Assembly (NCBI RefSeq): GCF_001424485.1
Contig: NZ_LMQC01000007.1
Location: forward strand, 1 to 64,000
DNA: 64,000 nucleotides
Direction of reading: 5' to 3'
Source of the DNA: Modestobacter sp. Leaf380
GTDB lineage: Bacteria; Actinomycetota; Actinomycetes; Mycobacteriales; Geodermatophilaceae
Shown here in pieces: positions 27,901-35,941 of this stretch. Numbering within the stretch: position 1 is the stretch's first letter; each line of letters begins with the position of its first letter. The position numbers were made by a program, and so were the translations under genes. Under the pieces are notes generated by a model. The model did no database searches and was not told where the DNA came from. It saw nothing but the letters and a program-made list of their open reading frames with translations.

Positions 27901-29638
27901 GGGACTCGTAGACCATCTCCTCGTCGAGCTCACCGACGCGCCGTCCACCGGTCTCCCCGCCGCCGGAGACGATGAAGACGCCGAAGAGCCCGCGGTCGGG
28001 GATCGTGCCGCCGCTGGTGACGGCGAGCCGCTGCGCGCCGGTGCGGGGGGTGAGGGTGTCGGTGACCCGGTCCCAGGTCAGCCGGGGCCGCAGCTCGGCG
28101 AAGGCGTCGGAGGGGTAGCGGCCGGCGAGCATGTCCAGCACCGCGTGCAGGGCGGAGTCCGGCAGCGAGGCGAACGCCGCCGAGCGGCGCAGGATCCCGG
28201 CGACCTCGTCGACCGTGACGCCCTCGCCGGTCTGCGGGGGCACCGCCACGATGGCGACGATCTGCTGGGCGAGCACGTCGAGGGGGTTGCGCAGGTAGCG
28301 GATGGACTCGATGTCGCCGGACTTCATCCGCTCGGCCACGACGGCGGACTGCACCAGGTCGCCGCGGAACTTGGGGAACAACACCCCGCGGCTGACCGCG
28401 CCGACCTGGTGCCCGGCCCGGCCCACCCGCTGCAGGCCCGAGGCCACGTTCGGCGGGGACTCGACCTGGATGACCAGGTCCACCGCGCCCATGTCGATGC
28501 CCAGCTCCAGCGAGGACGTGGCGACGACGGCAGGCAGCTGCCCGGACTTCAGCGCCTCCTCCACCACCGCGCGCTGCTCCCGCGAGACCGACCCGTGGTG
28601 GGCGGAGGCGACCGGCTTGGCGTCCGGCGGCAGCCCGCCGCCACCCCCGGACTGGGCCATCAGCTGCGCCGCGTCCGCCCCGGCGGGGACGGTCTCCCCG
28701 GTGGCCCGCTCGTAGGCCAGCTCGTTGAGCCGGCTGGTGAGCCGCTCGGCCAGCCGGCGCGAGTTGGCGAACACGATGGTGGAGCGGTGCGCCTCGATGA
28801 GGTCCAGCACCCGCTCCTCGACCGCCGGCCAGATCGAGGTCCGGGGCTGCCCCCCGGCGGCCGAGCCCTCCAGCTCGCCGGCGGGCTGGCCGAGCTGGCT
28901 CATGTCCTCGACCGGCACGACGACCGAGAGGTCCCACTTCTTGGTCGACGGCGGGGCGACGACCTGCACGGGCCGGCCACCGGCCAGGAAGGTCGACACC
29001 TCGTCGATCGGCCGCACCGTTGCCGACAGCCCGATCCGCTGCGCCGGCTTGTCCAGCAGCGTGTCCAACCGGTCCAGCGAGACGGCCATGTGCGCCCCGC
29101 GCTTGCTGGCGCAGACCGCGTGCACCTCGTCGATGATCACCGTCTCGACCCCGCGCAGGGCCTCCCGGGCCTGGCTGGTCAGCAGCAGGAACAGCGACTC
29201 CGGGGTGGTGATCAGGATGTCGGTGGGGCGGCGGACGAAGGCCCGGCGCTCGTCGGCGGGGGTGTCCCCGGACCTGATGCCGACGGTGATCTCCGGCCGG
29301 GGCAGGCCCAGTCGGGCGGCCGCCTGGCCGATGCCGGTCAGCGGGGCGCGCAGGTTGCGTTCCACGTCGACGGCCAGGGCCTTGAGCGGGGACACGTAGA
29401 GGACGCGGCAGCGGGTCTTCTCGTCGGCCGGTGGGGTGGAGGCCAGCCGGTCCAGCGACCACAGGAACGCCGCCAGGGTCTTGCCCGAGCCGGTCGGGGC
29501 CACGACGAGGGCGTGCTCACCGCTGCTGATCGCCTGCCAGGCACCCTCCTGCGCCGTCGTCGGGCGGTCGAAGGCGCCGGTGAACCAGGCCCTGGTGGGC
29601 TCGGAGAACCGGTCGAGCGCGGACGGCTGCTGTGCCAC
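24992..29638 (-). CDS. lhr: Lhr family ATP-dependent DNA helicase
   Basis: This 1548-residue superfamily 2 helicase matches the long Lhr of actinobacteria. Motif I is APTGSGKT (about residues 47-54) and motif II DEVH (IIDEVHAV). SAT (GLSATVRP) and the helicase C domain follow (ATSSLELGIDMG, QRVGRAGHQ). The winged-helix/beta-barrel Lhr core and a long C-terminal extension complete it. Lhr translocates 3'-5' on ssDNA and is linked to DNA repair. The start is GTG (MAQQPSAL). It is the largest gene in the window and appears monocistronic. Confidence 0.96.
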   Translation of the reverse strand: MAQQPSALDRFSEPTRAWFTGAFDRPTTAQEGAWQAISSGEHALVVAPTGSGKTLAAFLWSLDRLASTPPADEKTRCRVLYVSPLKALAVDVERNLRAPLTGIGQAAARLGLPRPEITVGIRSGDTPADERRAFVRRPTDILITTPESLFLLLTSQAREALRGVETVIIDEVHAVCASKRGAHMAVSLDRLDTLLDKPAQRIGLSATVRPIDEVSTFLAGGRPVQVVAPPSTKKWDLSVVVPVEDMSQLGQPAGELEGSAAGGQPRTSIWPAVEERVLDLIEAHRSTIVFANSRRLAERLTSRLNELAYERATGETVPAGADAAQLMAQSGGGGGLPPDAKPVASAHHGSVSREQRAVVEEALKSGQLPAVVATSSLELGIDMGAVDLVIQVESPPNVASGLQRVGRAGHQVGAVSRGVLFPKFRGDLVQSAVVAERMKSGDIESIRYLRNPLDVLAQQIVAIVAVPPQTGEGVTVDEVAGILRRSAAFASLPDSALHAVLDMLAGRYPSDAFAELRPRLTWDRVTDTLTPRTGAQRLAVTSGGTIPDRGLFGVFIVSGGGETGGRRVGELDEEMVYESRVGDVFLLGSSSWRIEEITHDRVLVTPAPGQPGKMPFWHGDTLGRPLELGRALGAFLREVGGATPAAGLERARAAGLDDWGAANLQAYLAEQKAATGHLPDDRTLLVERFRDELGDWRLVVHSPFGAQVNAPWALVLAARLRERYGVDVASMHADDGIVLRLPDTTGEPPEADLAILDPDDVEREVTAEVGNSALFASRFRECAARALLLPRRDPRRRTPLWQQRQRAAQLLSVASEFSSFPITLEAVREVLQDVYDVPGLVELMSDVRSRRVRVADVQTQSASPFAQSLLFGYVGQFIYEGDAPLAERRAQALALDTGLLAELLGRSELRELLDGDALTEIEAELQRLPTDRHPRDVDAGADLLRVVGDLTTEEAAARGVSQKWLEELVVSRRALRVRIAGQDRHIAIEDAGRFRDALGTALPVGVPEVFTEPVADPLGDLVGRYARTHGPFVPGEVADRLGLGVAVVTTTIGRLVGTGRIVTGEFRPGGVGQEWCDAEVLRSIRRRSLAKLRQEVEPVPIETLARYTPSWQSVGSRMRGVDGVLAVVEQLAGALVPASALESLVLPSRVQGYQPGMLDELTSAGEVLWAGAGGLAGGDGWITLVPADLASLLLPEPPLGAQDEGGVGQQVLEELAGGQALFFRGLSDRVGATDDQAFAETVWDLVWAGALTNDTLAPLRARLAGGGAHKKAPAAPRPRLDRTRYGRTRVGRPAMPSRTGPPMVAGRWSRLPDLETNSTKRNNARTESLLERHGVLTRGAVMAEQVLGGFSAVYPILRAHEENGRARRGYFVETLGAAQFGTPGSIDRLRSFASPDRNPVPAVVLAATDPANVYGAALPWPERPGAPGAPGAADPDVEAVDLGEGTTKKRAQTGHRAGRKAGALVVLVDGELTLYVERGGKTLLSWTEDETRLKEAATALSNAVAAGALGRMTVQKADGASVHESGPLTEALQAAGFSATPRGLRLRG

Positions 29639-29720
29639 GTCCTCCAGTGTCCACAGGGGTACGACAGGACCGCCTGGTGGAGGGCTGGAAACAGTCAGCG
29701 CTGTCTGTCACTCTCGGGCC

Positions 29721-30866
29721 ATGCGCCGTCACCTGTACGAGGCCGACCACGATGCCTTCCGCGACACCGCGCGGACCTTCCTGGCGAAGAACGTCGTGCC
29801 CTTCCACGACCAGTGGGAGCGCGACAGCATCGTGCCGCGCGAGGTCTGGACGGCCGGTGGCGCCCAGGGCCTGCTGGGGATGGACCTGCCCGAGGAGCAT
29901 GGCGGGGGCGGGGTCCGGGACTTCCGCTACAACGCCGTCCTCGGGGAGGAGCTGCAGCGGATCGGCGCCAGCGGCGTCGGCTTCACCCTGCACAACGACG
30001 TCACCGGCCCCTACCTGCGGGACCTGGCCACGCCCGAGCAGCAGGCCCGGTGGCTGCCCGGGGTGTGCAGCGGTGAGCTCATCACCGCGATCGCGATGAC
30101 CGAGCCGGGCACCGGCAGCGACCTGCAGGGCATCACGACCACCGCCCGGCGGGACGGCGAGGGCTGGGTGCTCAACGGCTCCAAGACGTTCATCACCAAC
30201 GGCATCAACGCCGACCTGGTGATCGTGGTGGCCCGCACCGACCCCGACGCCCCGGCGTCCAGGGGCACCAGCCTGCTGGTGGTCGAGCGGGACCAGCCCG
30301 GCTTCGTGCGCGGCCGCAACCTGGACAAGGTCGGGCTCAAGGCCCAGGACACCGCGGAGCTGTTCTTCGAGGACGTGCGGGTGCCGGCGGAGAACCTGCT
30401 GGGCACCGAGGACAGGGGGTTCCTGCACCTGATGGAGAACCTGCCCCAGGAGCGGCTGTCGATCGCGGTCGGCGCGGTGGCGGCGGCCGAGACCGTGCTC
30501 GCGCAGACCGTCGAGTACGTCTCCACCCGCACGGCCTTCGGCAAGCCGGTGGGCAGCTTCCAGAACAGCCGGTTCGTCCTGGCCGAGCTGCAGACCGAGG
30601 TGTCGATCGCGCGCACCTTCGTCGACGAGTGCATCACCCAGCTCAACGCCGGCGACCTGACCGCCACGGACGCCGCGATGGCCAAGTGGTGGACGACGGA
30701 CCTGCAGAACAAGGCCGCCGACCGCTGCCTGCAGCTGCACGGCGGCTACGGGTACATGACCGAGTACCCGGTGTCCAAGGCCTGGCGCGATGCCCGCGTG
30801 CAGTCCATCTACGGCGGCACGAACGAGATCATGAAGGAGATCGTCGGCCGGTCCATGGGCCTCTGA
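29721..30866 (+). CDS. Acyl-CoA dehydrogenase
   Basis: This 381-residue FAD enzyme catalyses alpha,beta-dehydrogenation of acyl-CoA. AMTEPGTGSDLQG binds flavin and the C-terminal RDARVQSIYGGTNEIMKEIVGR is a family hallmark. The YEGT glutamate of the medium-chain type is replaced by YGGT. A glutamate in the LPQERLSIA segment may be the base instead, as in isovaleryl/long-chain types. It starts at an ATG, is divergent from lhr, and its substrate is unknown. Confidence 0.93.
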   Translation: MRRHLYEADHDAFRDTARTFLAKNVVPFHDQWERDSIVPREVWTAGGAQGLLGMDLPEEHGGGGVRDFRYNAVLGEELQRIGASGVGFTLHNDVTGPYLRDLATPEQQARWLPGVCSGELITAIAMTEPGTGSDLQGITTTARRDGEGWVLNGSKTFITNGINADLVIVVARTDPDAPASRGTSLLVVERDQPGFVRGRNLDKVGLKAQDTAELFFEDVRVPAENLLGTEDRGFLHLMENLPQERLSIAVGAVAAAETVLAQTVEYVSTRTAFGKPVGSFQNSRFVLAELQTEVSIARTFVDECITQLNAGDLTATDAAMAKWWTTDLQNKAADRCLQLHGGYGYMTEYPVSKAWRDARVQSIYGGTNEIMKEIVGRSMGL

Positions 30867-30905
30867 CGCACGTCGCTGCCCGGGGCGCCCGGGTAGCGTG
30901 TCGGC

Positions 30906-31100
30906 GTGCGACTGCAGGAGTTCTGGACACGGATGCGGGAGCAGTTCGGCGACCTGCGGGCCGAGAGCATCAGCCGGGACCACCACTTCGCCGAGCTCGG
31001 TGGCCGCAGCGCGGTGGGCGCCATCGACGCCGGTGTCCAGGTGCGGACGGTCTGGTTGGCCGTCTGCGAGGAGTTCGACGTCCCGGCGCGGGTGCGCTGA
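30906..31100 (+). CDS. DUF3046 protein
   Basis: The 64-residue protein starts at a GTG (MRLQEFWTRMREQFG...RDHHFAELGGRSAVGAIDAGVQVRTVWLAVCEEFDVP). It matches DUF3046, a small family usually found just upstream of recA in actinobacteria. Its function is unknown. Here the NmrA/HxlR pair is inserted between it and recA. Confidence 0.85.
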   Translation: MRLQEFWTRMREQFGDLRAESISRDHHFAELGGRSAVGAIDAGVQVRTVWLAVCEEFDVPARVR

Positions 31101-31121
31101 CCCGCACCGGGACGCCAGGGC

Positions 31122-31979
31122 TCAGCGGCCCAGGACGATCGCGACGTGCTCGGCCAGCGTGCGGGTGGGGCGGCCGGTGAGGGCGGAGATGCCCTTCCCG
31201 CCGGTGTCCAGCTCGCCGGCGGCGATGCCGGTGTCGATCGCGGCCACGAAGCCCGCGGTGCCCTCGTCCAGGCCGACGCCGGTCAGCAGGGCGACGTGCT
31301 CGTCGGTGGGCAGGTCCTGGTGGGTGACCCCGGTGCCGGTCTGCCGGCCGATCTCGGTGGCCAGGTCGGCCAGTGCCATGGGGGAGTCCCCGTCCAACTC
31401 GATGGTCGCCGGGGCGACCTCGGGGGCGGTGAGGACGGCGACGGCGGCCGCGGCGAAGTCCGCGCGCGACGCCGGCCAGACGACCCCGCCGTGGGTGCTG
31501 CCGGCCAGCCGGCCGGTGGCCGCTGCCTGCCCGATCGTGGCGTCGTAGTTCTCCCAGTACCAGTTGTTGCGCAGCACGACGACCGGCAGCCCGCTGTCGG
31601 CCAGCAGCTCCTCGGTGGCCTTGTGCTCGGGGGCCAGGACGAGGGAGCTGGTGAGCGCGCGGGGGGCGGAGGTGTAGGCGAGCAGCTGGACCCCGGCGGC
31701 CTTCGCAGCCTCGATGACGTTGGTGTGCTGGGCGACCCGCTGACCGACCTCGCTGCCCGACACCAGCAGCAGCCGGTCGGTGCCGGCGAGGGCGACGTCC
31801 AGCGAGGCGCGGTCGCTGTAGTCGGCGACGGTGACGACGACGCCCAGCTCGCTCAGGTCGGTGGCCCTGGCGGCGTCGCGGACGAGGGCGGTGACCTCGG
31901 CGGCCGGGGTGCCGGCCTCGAGCAGGCCGGTGACGACGAGACGGCCGAGCTGGCCGGTGGCTCCGGTGACGGTGATCAT
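31122..31979 (-). CDS. NmrA/QorB-like NAD(P)-binding oxidoreductase
   Basis: The 285-residue Rossmann protein has TGATGQLGRLVV at the N-terminus and is close to the NmrA/QorB (quinone oxidoreductase 2) group of atypical SDR proteins. The usual SDR YxxxK pair is not evident. It starts at an ATG and is divergent from an HxlR regulator across a perfect palindrome. E. coli qorB likewise sits next to an HxlR regulator. A role in quinone or electrophile stress is inferred from that parallel. Confidence 0.88.
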   Translation of the reverse strand: MITVTGATGQLGRLVVTGLLEAGTPAAEVTALVRDAARATDLSELGVVVTVADYSDRASLDVALAGTDRLLLVSGSEVGQRVAQHTNVIEAAKAAGVQLLAYTSAPRALTSSLVLAPEHKATEELLADSGLPVVVLRNNWYWENYDATIGQAAATGRLAGSTHGGVVWPASRADFAAAAVAVLTAPEVAPATIELDGDSPMALADLATEIGRQTGTGVTHQDLPTDEHVALLTGVGLDEGTAGFVAAIDTGIAAGELDTGGKGISALTGRPTRTLAEHVAIVLGR

Positions 31980-31998
31980 GGCACTTCCCTCTCGATGT

Positions 31999-32019
31999 GC
32001 ACTAACTCCCGGTTAGTGC
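31999..32019. promoter_or_regulatory. Palindromic operator in the NmrA/HxlR divergent region
   Basis: A perfect inverted repeat GCACTAAC-TCCCG-GTTAGTGC lies midway in the 90-bp intergenic region. Its size and position suit a dimeric HxlR regulator controlling both divergent genes. A TACACT at 32034-32039 may be the -10 of the HxlR gene. Assignment to this regulator is inference. Confidence 0.7.
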
Positions 32020-32069
32020 TTTCGACGAGAACGTACACTGGTCTGCACACCCGTCGAGAGGAGGGCGCC

Positions 32070-32489
32070 GTGAGCGTCAGCACGTCCGGCCCGCGCCCGT
32101 CCCCGGACCGCGCGGCGGACCCCGTCGAGCAGCTCGCTGCCGACGTCTTCTCGCGTCGGTGCACCTCGCGCGAGGCTCTGGAGCACGTCACCGGCAAGTG
32201 GTCGCTGCTGGCCCTGACGGCACTGCTGGACCAGCCGCACCGCTTCGGGGAGCTCCGCCGCCGGGTCGACGGGGTGAGCGAGAAGATGCTCTCCCAGAGC
32301 CTGCAGACCCTCGAGCGAGACGGCTGGGTGCACCGCGAGGTCCGCTCGACCATCCCGCCGCACGTGGAGTACCGGTTGACCGATGCCGGCCGCGAGCTGG
32401 CCCCCCGGCTGCTGGCGCTGATCACCTTCGTCGAGGCGGCCGTGCCCGCGGTGCACGCCGCCCGGGCGGAGCACGACACCCGGGACTGA
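32070..32489 (+). CDS. HxlR family transcriptional regulator
   Basis: The 139-residue winged-helix regulator contains [52 protein letters not shown]...[12 protein letters not shown], a textbook HxlR domain (about 35-120). The start is GTG with GAGAGGAGGG upstream. It carries one cysteine before the HTH (SRRCTSREA), as in redox- or electrophile-sensing members. It probably represses itself and the divergent oxidoreductase. Confidence 0.92.
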   Translation: MSVSTSGPRPSPDRAADPVEQLAADVFSRRCTSREALEHVTGKWSLLALTALLDQPHRFGELRRRVDGVSEKMLSQSLQTLERDGWVHREVRSTIPPHVEYRLTDAGRELAPRLLALITFVEAAVPAVHAARAEHDTRD

Positions 32490-32534
32490 GCTCCCGCTCC
32501 CTGGGCGACACGCCCGTCCGGCGTGTCGCTGGAT

Positions 32535-32550
32535 TCGAACAGGTGTTCGT
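32535..32550. promoter_or_regulatory. LexA-binding SOS box upstream of recA
   Basis: TCGAACAGGTGTTCGT matches the actinobacterial/Gram-positive SOS box (TCGAACnnnnGTTCGA) in 15 of 16 aligned positions. It lies about 145 bp upstream of the recA ATG. A very similar box precedes lexA. Confidence 0.9.
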
Positions 32551-32609
32551 CCTACCGTTGTCGTCCACAGGCCGATCGTGGATCCACAGATCCCTCCGAC
32601 CGTCCGGTT

Positions 32610-32632
32610 TTGTCGGACCCCCGCCCTAACGT
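32610..32632 (+). promoter_or_regulatory. RecA-NDp/PafBC-type promoter of recA
   Basis: TTGTCGGACCC, six bases, then TAACGT. This is the LexA-independent DNA-damage promoter layout described for mycobacterial recA (TTGTCRGTGGC-N6-TAGGGT). It lies downstream of the SOS box and 62 bp before the recA ATG, so recA would have both controls. Confidence 0.75.
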
Positions 32633-32694
32633 CGGTCCCGACCCGCTCAGCAGCTGGACGACTCACCAGCGCGACGAACCCGAAGGTGGACCCC

Positions 32695-33729
32695 ATGGCA
32701 ACCCTGGACCGCGACAAGGCCCTCGACATGGCCCTCGCCCAGATCGACAAGCAGTTCGGCAAGGGCTCCGTCATGCGCCTGGGCGACTCGCCCGAGGTCG
32801 CCATGAAGGTGATCCCGACCGGCTCGATCGCCCTCGACATCGCCCTGGGCGTGGGCGGCCTGCCCCGCGGCCGCGTGGTCGAGGTCTACGGCCCCGAGGC
32901 CTCGGGCAAGACGACGGTCGCCCTGCACGCGGTGGCCAACGCCCAGGCCTCCGGCGGCATCGTGGCCTTCATCGACGCCGAGCACGCGCTGGACCCCGAC
33001 TACGCCCGCGCCATCGGCGTGGACACCGACGCCCTGCTGATCAGCCAGCCCGACACCGGTGAGCAGGCCCTGGAGATCGCGGACATGCTGATCCGCTCCG
33101 GCGCGCTGGACCTCATCGTCATCGACTCGGTCGCGGCCCTGGTGCCCCGCGCGGAGATCGAGGGCGAGATGGGTGACAGCCACGTCGGTCTGCAGGCCCG
33201 CCTCATGAGCCAGGCCCTCCGCAAGATCACCGGTGCGCTGAGCAACTCGGGCACGACCTGCATCTTCATCAACCAGCTGCGCGAGAAGGTGGGCGTGGTC
33301 TACGGCTCGCCCGAGGTCACCACCGGTGGCCGTGCGCTGAAGTTCTACTCCTCGGTCCGGCTGGACGTCCGCCGCATCGAGACCCTGAAGACGGGCACGG
33401 ACGCCGTCGGCAGCCGGGTCCGGATCAAGGTCGTCAAGAACAAGGTGGCCGCGCCCTTCAAGCAGGCCGAGCTGGACCTCATCTGGGGCACCGGCTTCAG
33501 CCGTGAGGGCGGCCTCATCGACATCGGCGTCGAGCAGGGCTTCGTGCGCAAGTCCGGCGCTTGGTACACCTACGACGGCGACCAGCTGGGCCAGGGCAAG
33601 GAGAACGCCCGCGGCTTCCTCCGGGACAACCCGGACCTGGCCGACGAGATCGAGAAGAAGATCAAGGAGAAGCTCGGCATCGGTGCGCGGCTGGACGCGC
33701 CGGCCGCCGCCGCTCCCGCCGACTTCTGA
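32695..33729 (+). CDS. recA: Recombinase RecA
   Basis: The 344-residue strand-exchange ATPase and LexA co-protease has Walker [10 protein letters not shown] at 66-74 and L1/L2 DNA-binding loops ([47 protein letters not shown]). No intein is present, unlike M. tuberculosis recA. The ATG is preceded by a weak GAAGGTGG. It is followed 8 nt later by recX. Confidence 0.99.
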   Translation: MATLDRDKALDMALAQIDKQFGKGSVMRLGDSPEVAMKVIPTGSIALDIALGVGGLPRGRVVEVYGPEASGKTTVALHAVANAQASGGIVAFIDAEHALDPDYARAIGVDTDALLISQPDTGEQALEIADMLIRSGALDLIVIDSVAALVPRAEIEGEMGDSHVGLQARLMSQALRKITGALSNSGTTCIFINQLREKVGVVYGSPEVTTGGRALKFYSSVRLDVRRIETLKTGTDAVGSRVRIKVVKNKVAAPFKQAELDLIWGTGFSREGGLIDIGVEQGFVRKSGAWYTYDGDQLGQGKENARGFLRDNPDLADEIEKKIKEKLGIGARLDAPAAAAPADF

Positions 33730-33737
33730 GTCGGTCC

Positions 33738-35279
33738 GTGGCTCCCTCGGACCACGACCCCGCCCGGGACGTCGACAGCTGGGACCCCTGGGCCGACGAG
33801 AGCCAGGACCCGGCACCGTTCGCCGACCGCGACGAGGACCAGAGCGCGAGCTCCCGTCCTCGTCGCGGCGGGGAACGGGCGGTCGAGCGCGACGCGGACG
33901 TGTTGTCCGCCCCGCTGACCCCGTCGGTGTCCGCCGGCGGGGTGGTCGACCTCGACCAGCTCACCGGGGACACCCCGGCGCCCGAGCGGCCGGCCCGGCG
34001 TCGCTCGGCCGCGGGCGGGACGACGCGGTCGCGCAAGCCCACCGGACGTCCACCGGCGGCCCCGGTGGACGCGGGGGCAGCGGGCACGTCGGAGGAGTCC
34101 GGTCAGGAGGAGCCGACCGCCGCGCAGCGTCGCACGAGCTCCTCCCTCGGCAGCCCGAAGCGGGGCTCGGGCAACAGCTCGTTCGGGAGGCCGAAGCCCG
34201 GCTCCGGCAACAGCTCCTTCGCCCGGCCCGAACCGGGTGGCGCCTCCAGCTCCTTCGGTCAGCGCAGTGGCGCGGGGAGCTTCGGCAAGCGGTCCTCGGG
34301 CGGCAGCTCGTTCGGTGACGGCGGGTCCTCCGGGTTCGGCCGCAGCGGTGGCAAGAAGAAGTCGCGGCAGAAGACCTGGGGCATCCAGCTCGACGCCGAG
34401 ATCGAGGAGCCCACCCCGGTGGACCCCGACGCCCCCCGCGTCTTCGACGCCGCGGCCGCTGCCGAGGAGGAGGCCGCCGACGAGCGGCGTCGTGCCCGGG
34501 CCGCCGGCGGTACCGGCGCCGCCCGCGGTCGCTCAGGTTCCTTCGACCGGCCTCGACGACCCGCCGGGGAACCGGCCCCCGAGCTCGAGGACCCCGAGGC
34601 CACTGCCCGCCAGCTCTGTCTCACCGCACTCACCGGTGCGGCGAAGACCCGCCAGCAGCTGGCCACCATGCTCGCCGAGCGCGACGTCCCCGAGGACGCC
34701 GCCACCGCCGTCCTGGACCGGTTCCAGGAGGTCGGGCTCGTCGACGACGCCGCCTACGCCGCGGCCTGGATCAGCTCCCGGCAGACCGGACGAGGGCTGT
34801 CCAAGCGGGCGCTGGCCCAGGAGCTGAAGACCAAGGGCATCGACCCCGAGGTGGCCGCGGTCGCCCTGGAGGCCGTGGACCCGCAGGACGAGTGGGACAC
34901 CGCTCGCGCACTGGTCGCCAAGAAGGTGCCCTCGATGCGGCGGCTGGACACCGTGACCGCCACCCGGCGGCTCGTCGGGATGCTCGCCCGCAAGGGCTAC
35001 GGCGGCGGGCTCGCGGCGATCGTCGTCCGGGAGGCCCTGGAAGCCGACGGCCAGGCCGAGGACGCCGCAGCCGTCGCCGACGACGCCCCGCCGGAGCTGC
35101 CCGACACCGGCGCGCCGACCGGGGACGTCGACGAGACGCCGGTGCGACTGGGTCGCTGGTCGGGCACGCCGCTGCTCGACGACGACACCGAGGTCGGCGA
35201 GGGCCTCACCCAGGACGCGGCCGCCCGGTCGGGTCCGGCGGCCCGGCGACGCAGCAGCTTCGGCAACCGCGGCCGCTGA
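33738..35279 (+). CDS. recX: RecX regulator with very long disordered N-terminus
   Basis: RecX binds and inhibits RecA. The conserved three-helix repeats occupy about residues 290-440 (ARQLCLTALTGAAKTRQQLATMLAERDVPEDAATAVLDRFQEVGLVDDAAYAAAW). The first 285 residues are low-complexity: acidic, then Ser/Gly/Phe-rich with repeated NSSFGRPKPGSG-like units, then basic. At 513 residues it is two to three times a normal RecX. GTG 33738 lies 8 nt after recA. A shorter start cannot be ruled out, but the frame keeps strong coding-type GC3 throughout. Confidence 0.85.
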   Translation: MAPSDHDPARDVDSWDPWADESQDPAPFADRDEDQSASSRPRRGGERAVERDADVLSAPLTPSVSAGGVVDLDQLTGDTPAPERPARRRSAAGGTTRSRKPTGRPPAAPVDAGAAGTSEESGQEEPTAAQRRTSSSLGSPKRGSGNSSFGRPKPGSGNSSFARPEPGGASSSFGQRSGAGSFGKRSSGGSSFGDGGSSGFGRSGGKKKSRQKTWGIQLDAEIEEPTPVDPDAPRVFDAAAAAEEEAADERRRARAAGGTGAARGRSGSFDRPRRPAGEPAPELEDPEATARQLCLTALTGAAKTRQQLATMLAERDVPEDAATAVLDRFQEVGLVDDAAYAAAWISSRQTGRGLSKRALAQELKTKGIDPEVAAVALEAVDPQDEWDTARALVAKKVPSMRRLDTVTATRRLVGMLARKGYGGGLAAIVVREALEADGQAEDAAAVADDAPPELPDTGAPTGDVDETPVRLGRWSGTPLLDDDTEVGEGLTQDAAARSGPAARRRSSFGNRGR

Positions 35280-35359
35280 CGCCCGACCCCGCCCCAGGTG
35301 GGAGGGCGTCAGCGCTGCGCCCCGTCCGGCCGATCAGCTGCCGGCGGGGCGGAGCGGGA

Positions 35360-35869
35360 TCAGTGCGCCAACCAGGCCGCGACGTCGACAGCGGTGCCGG
35401 CGGGGGAGTCCTCGTCCGCGACCAGCCACAGCGGGTCGGAGGGGCGGCCCTCGGTGAGCCACTGCTGGATGGCCACGTCGAACGCCGACGTGGTCGCCGC
35501 GAGCGCAGCCGTCCCACCGGCCGCCCCGACCGGAGGCGCAGCGGCAGCCGGGCCCAGGAACGTCACGTCGGACTCGTCGCCGTCGGACCAGCGCAGCACC
35601 ACCCGGCAGCGCGAGCGCCGGTGACGGGCCGGCGGTACCGCTTCGCGGACGACCGCGGACTGGGCACCCGCCGCCGAGGCGAACCCCGGCGCCGCCGACC
35701 GGAGCCGGCTGACGAAGAGCTGCTCGGGATCCGCGACCGACCGGCTCGAGAGGGCCACCTCGTCGGTGGCGTGAGCGGGCAGGTCGTGCGGGGGCTGGGC
35801 GTGCGTGGGCTGGGCGCGCGGGGGCGGGGCGTGAGCGGGCAGGGCGTGCGCTGCTGGGTCGTCGTCCAT
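35360..35869 (-). CDS. Hypothetical protein
   Basis: I do not recognise this 169-residue protein. The N-terminal 35 residues are a His/Pro/Ala repeat (AHALPAHAPPPRAQPTHAQPPHDLPAHA), encoded by repeated GGGCGTG-type DNA. The rest has a plausible alpha/beta pattern (CRVVLRWSDGDESDVTFLGP; FDVAIQQWLTEGRPSDPLWLVADEDS). It starts at an ATG. It is convergent with recX and lies downstream of no clear operon. Confidence 0.5.
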   Translation of the reverse strand: MDDDPAAHALPAHAPPPRAQPTHAQPPHDLPAHATDEVALSSRSVADPEQLFVSRLRSAAPGFASAAGAQSAVVREAVPPARHRRSRCRVVLRWSDGDESDVTFLGPAAAAPPVGAAGGTAALAATTSAFDVAIQQWLTEGRPSDPLWLVADEDSPAGTAVDVAAWLAH

Positions 35870-35897
35870 GACCGGTCCAGTCTCACCCCGGACACGG

Positions 35898-35932
35898 CTC
35901 GGCCCCGGGAGCGGCGCGCTCCCGGGGCCGAG
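35898..35932. terminator. Terminator downstream of the glutamate importer
   Basis: Perfect 16-bp arms (CTCGGCCCCGGGAGCG and complement) flank a GCG loop. It lies 10 nt beyond the stop of the last permease gene, in the direction of its transcription. Confidence 0.8.
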
Positions 35933-35941
35933 TGTGTGGCG

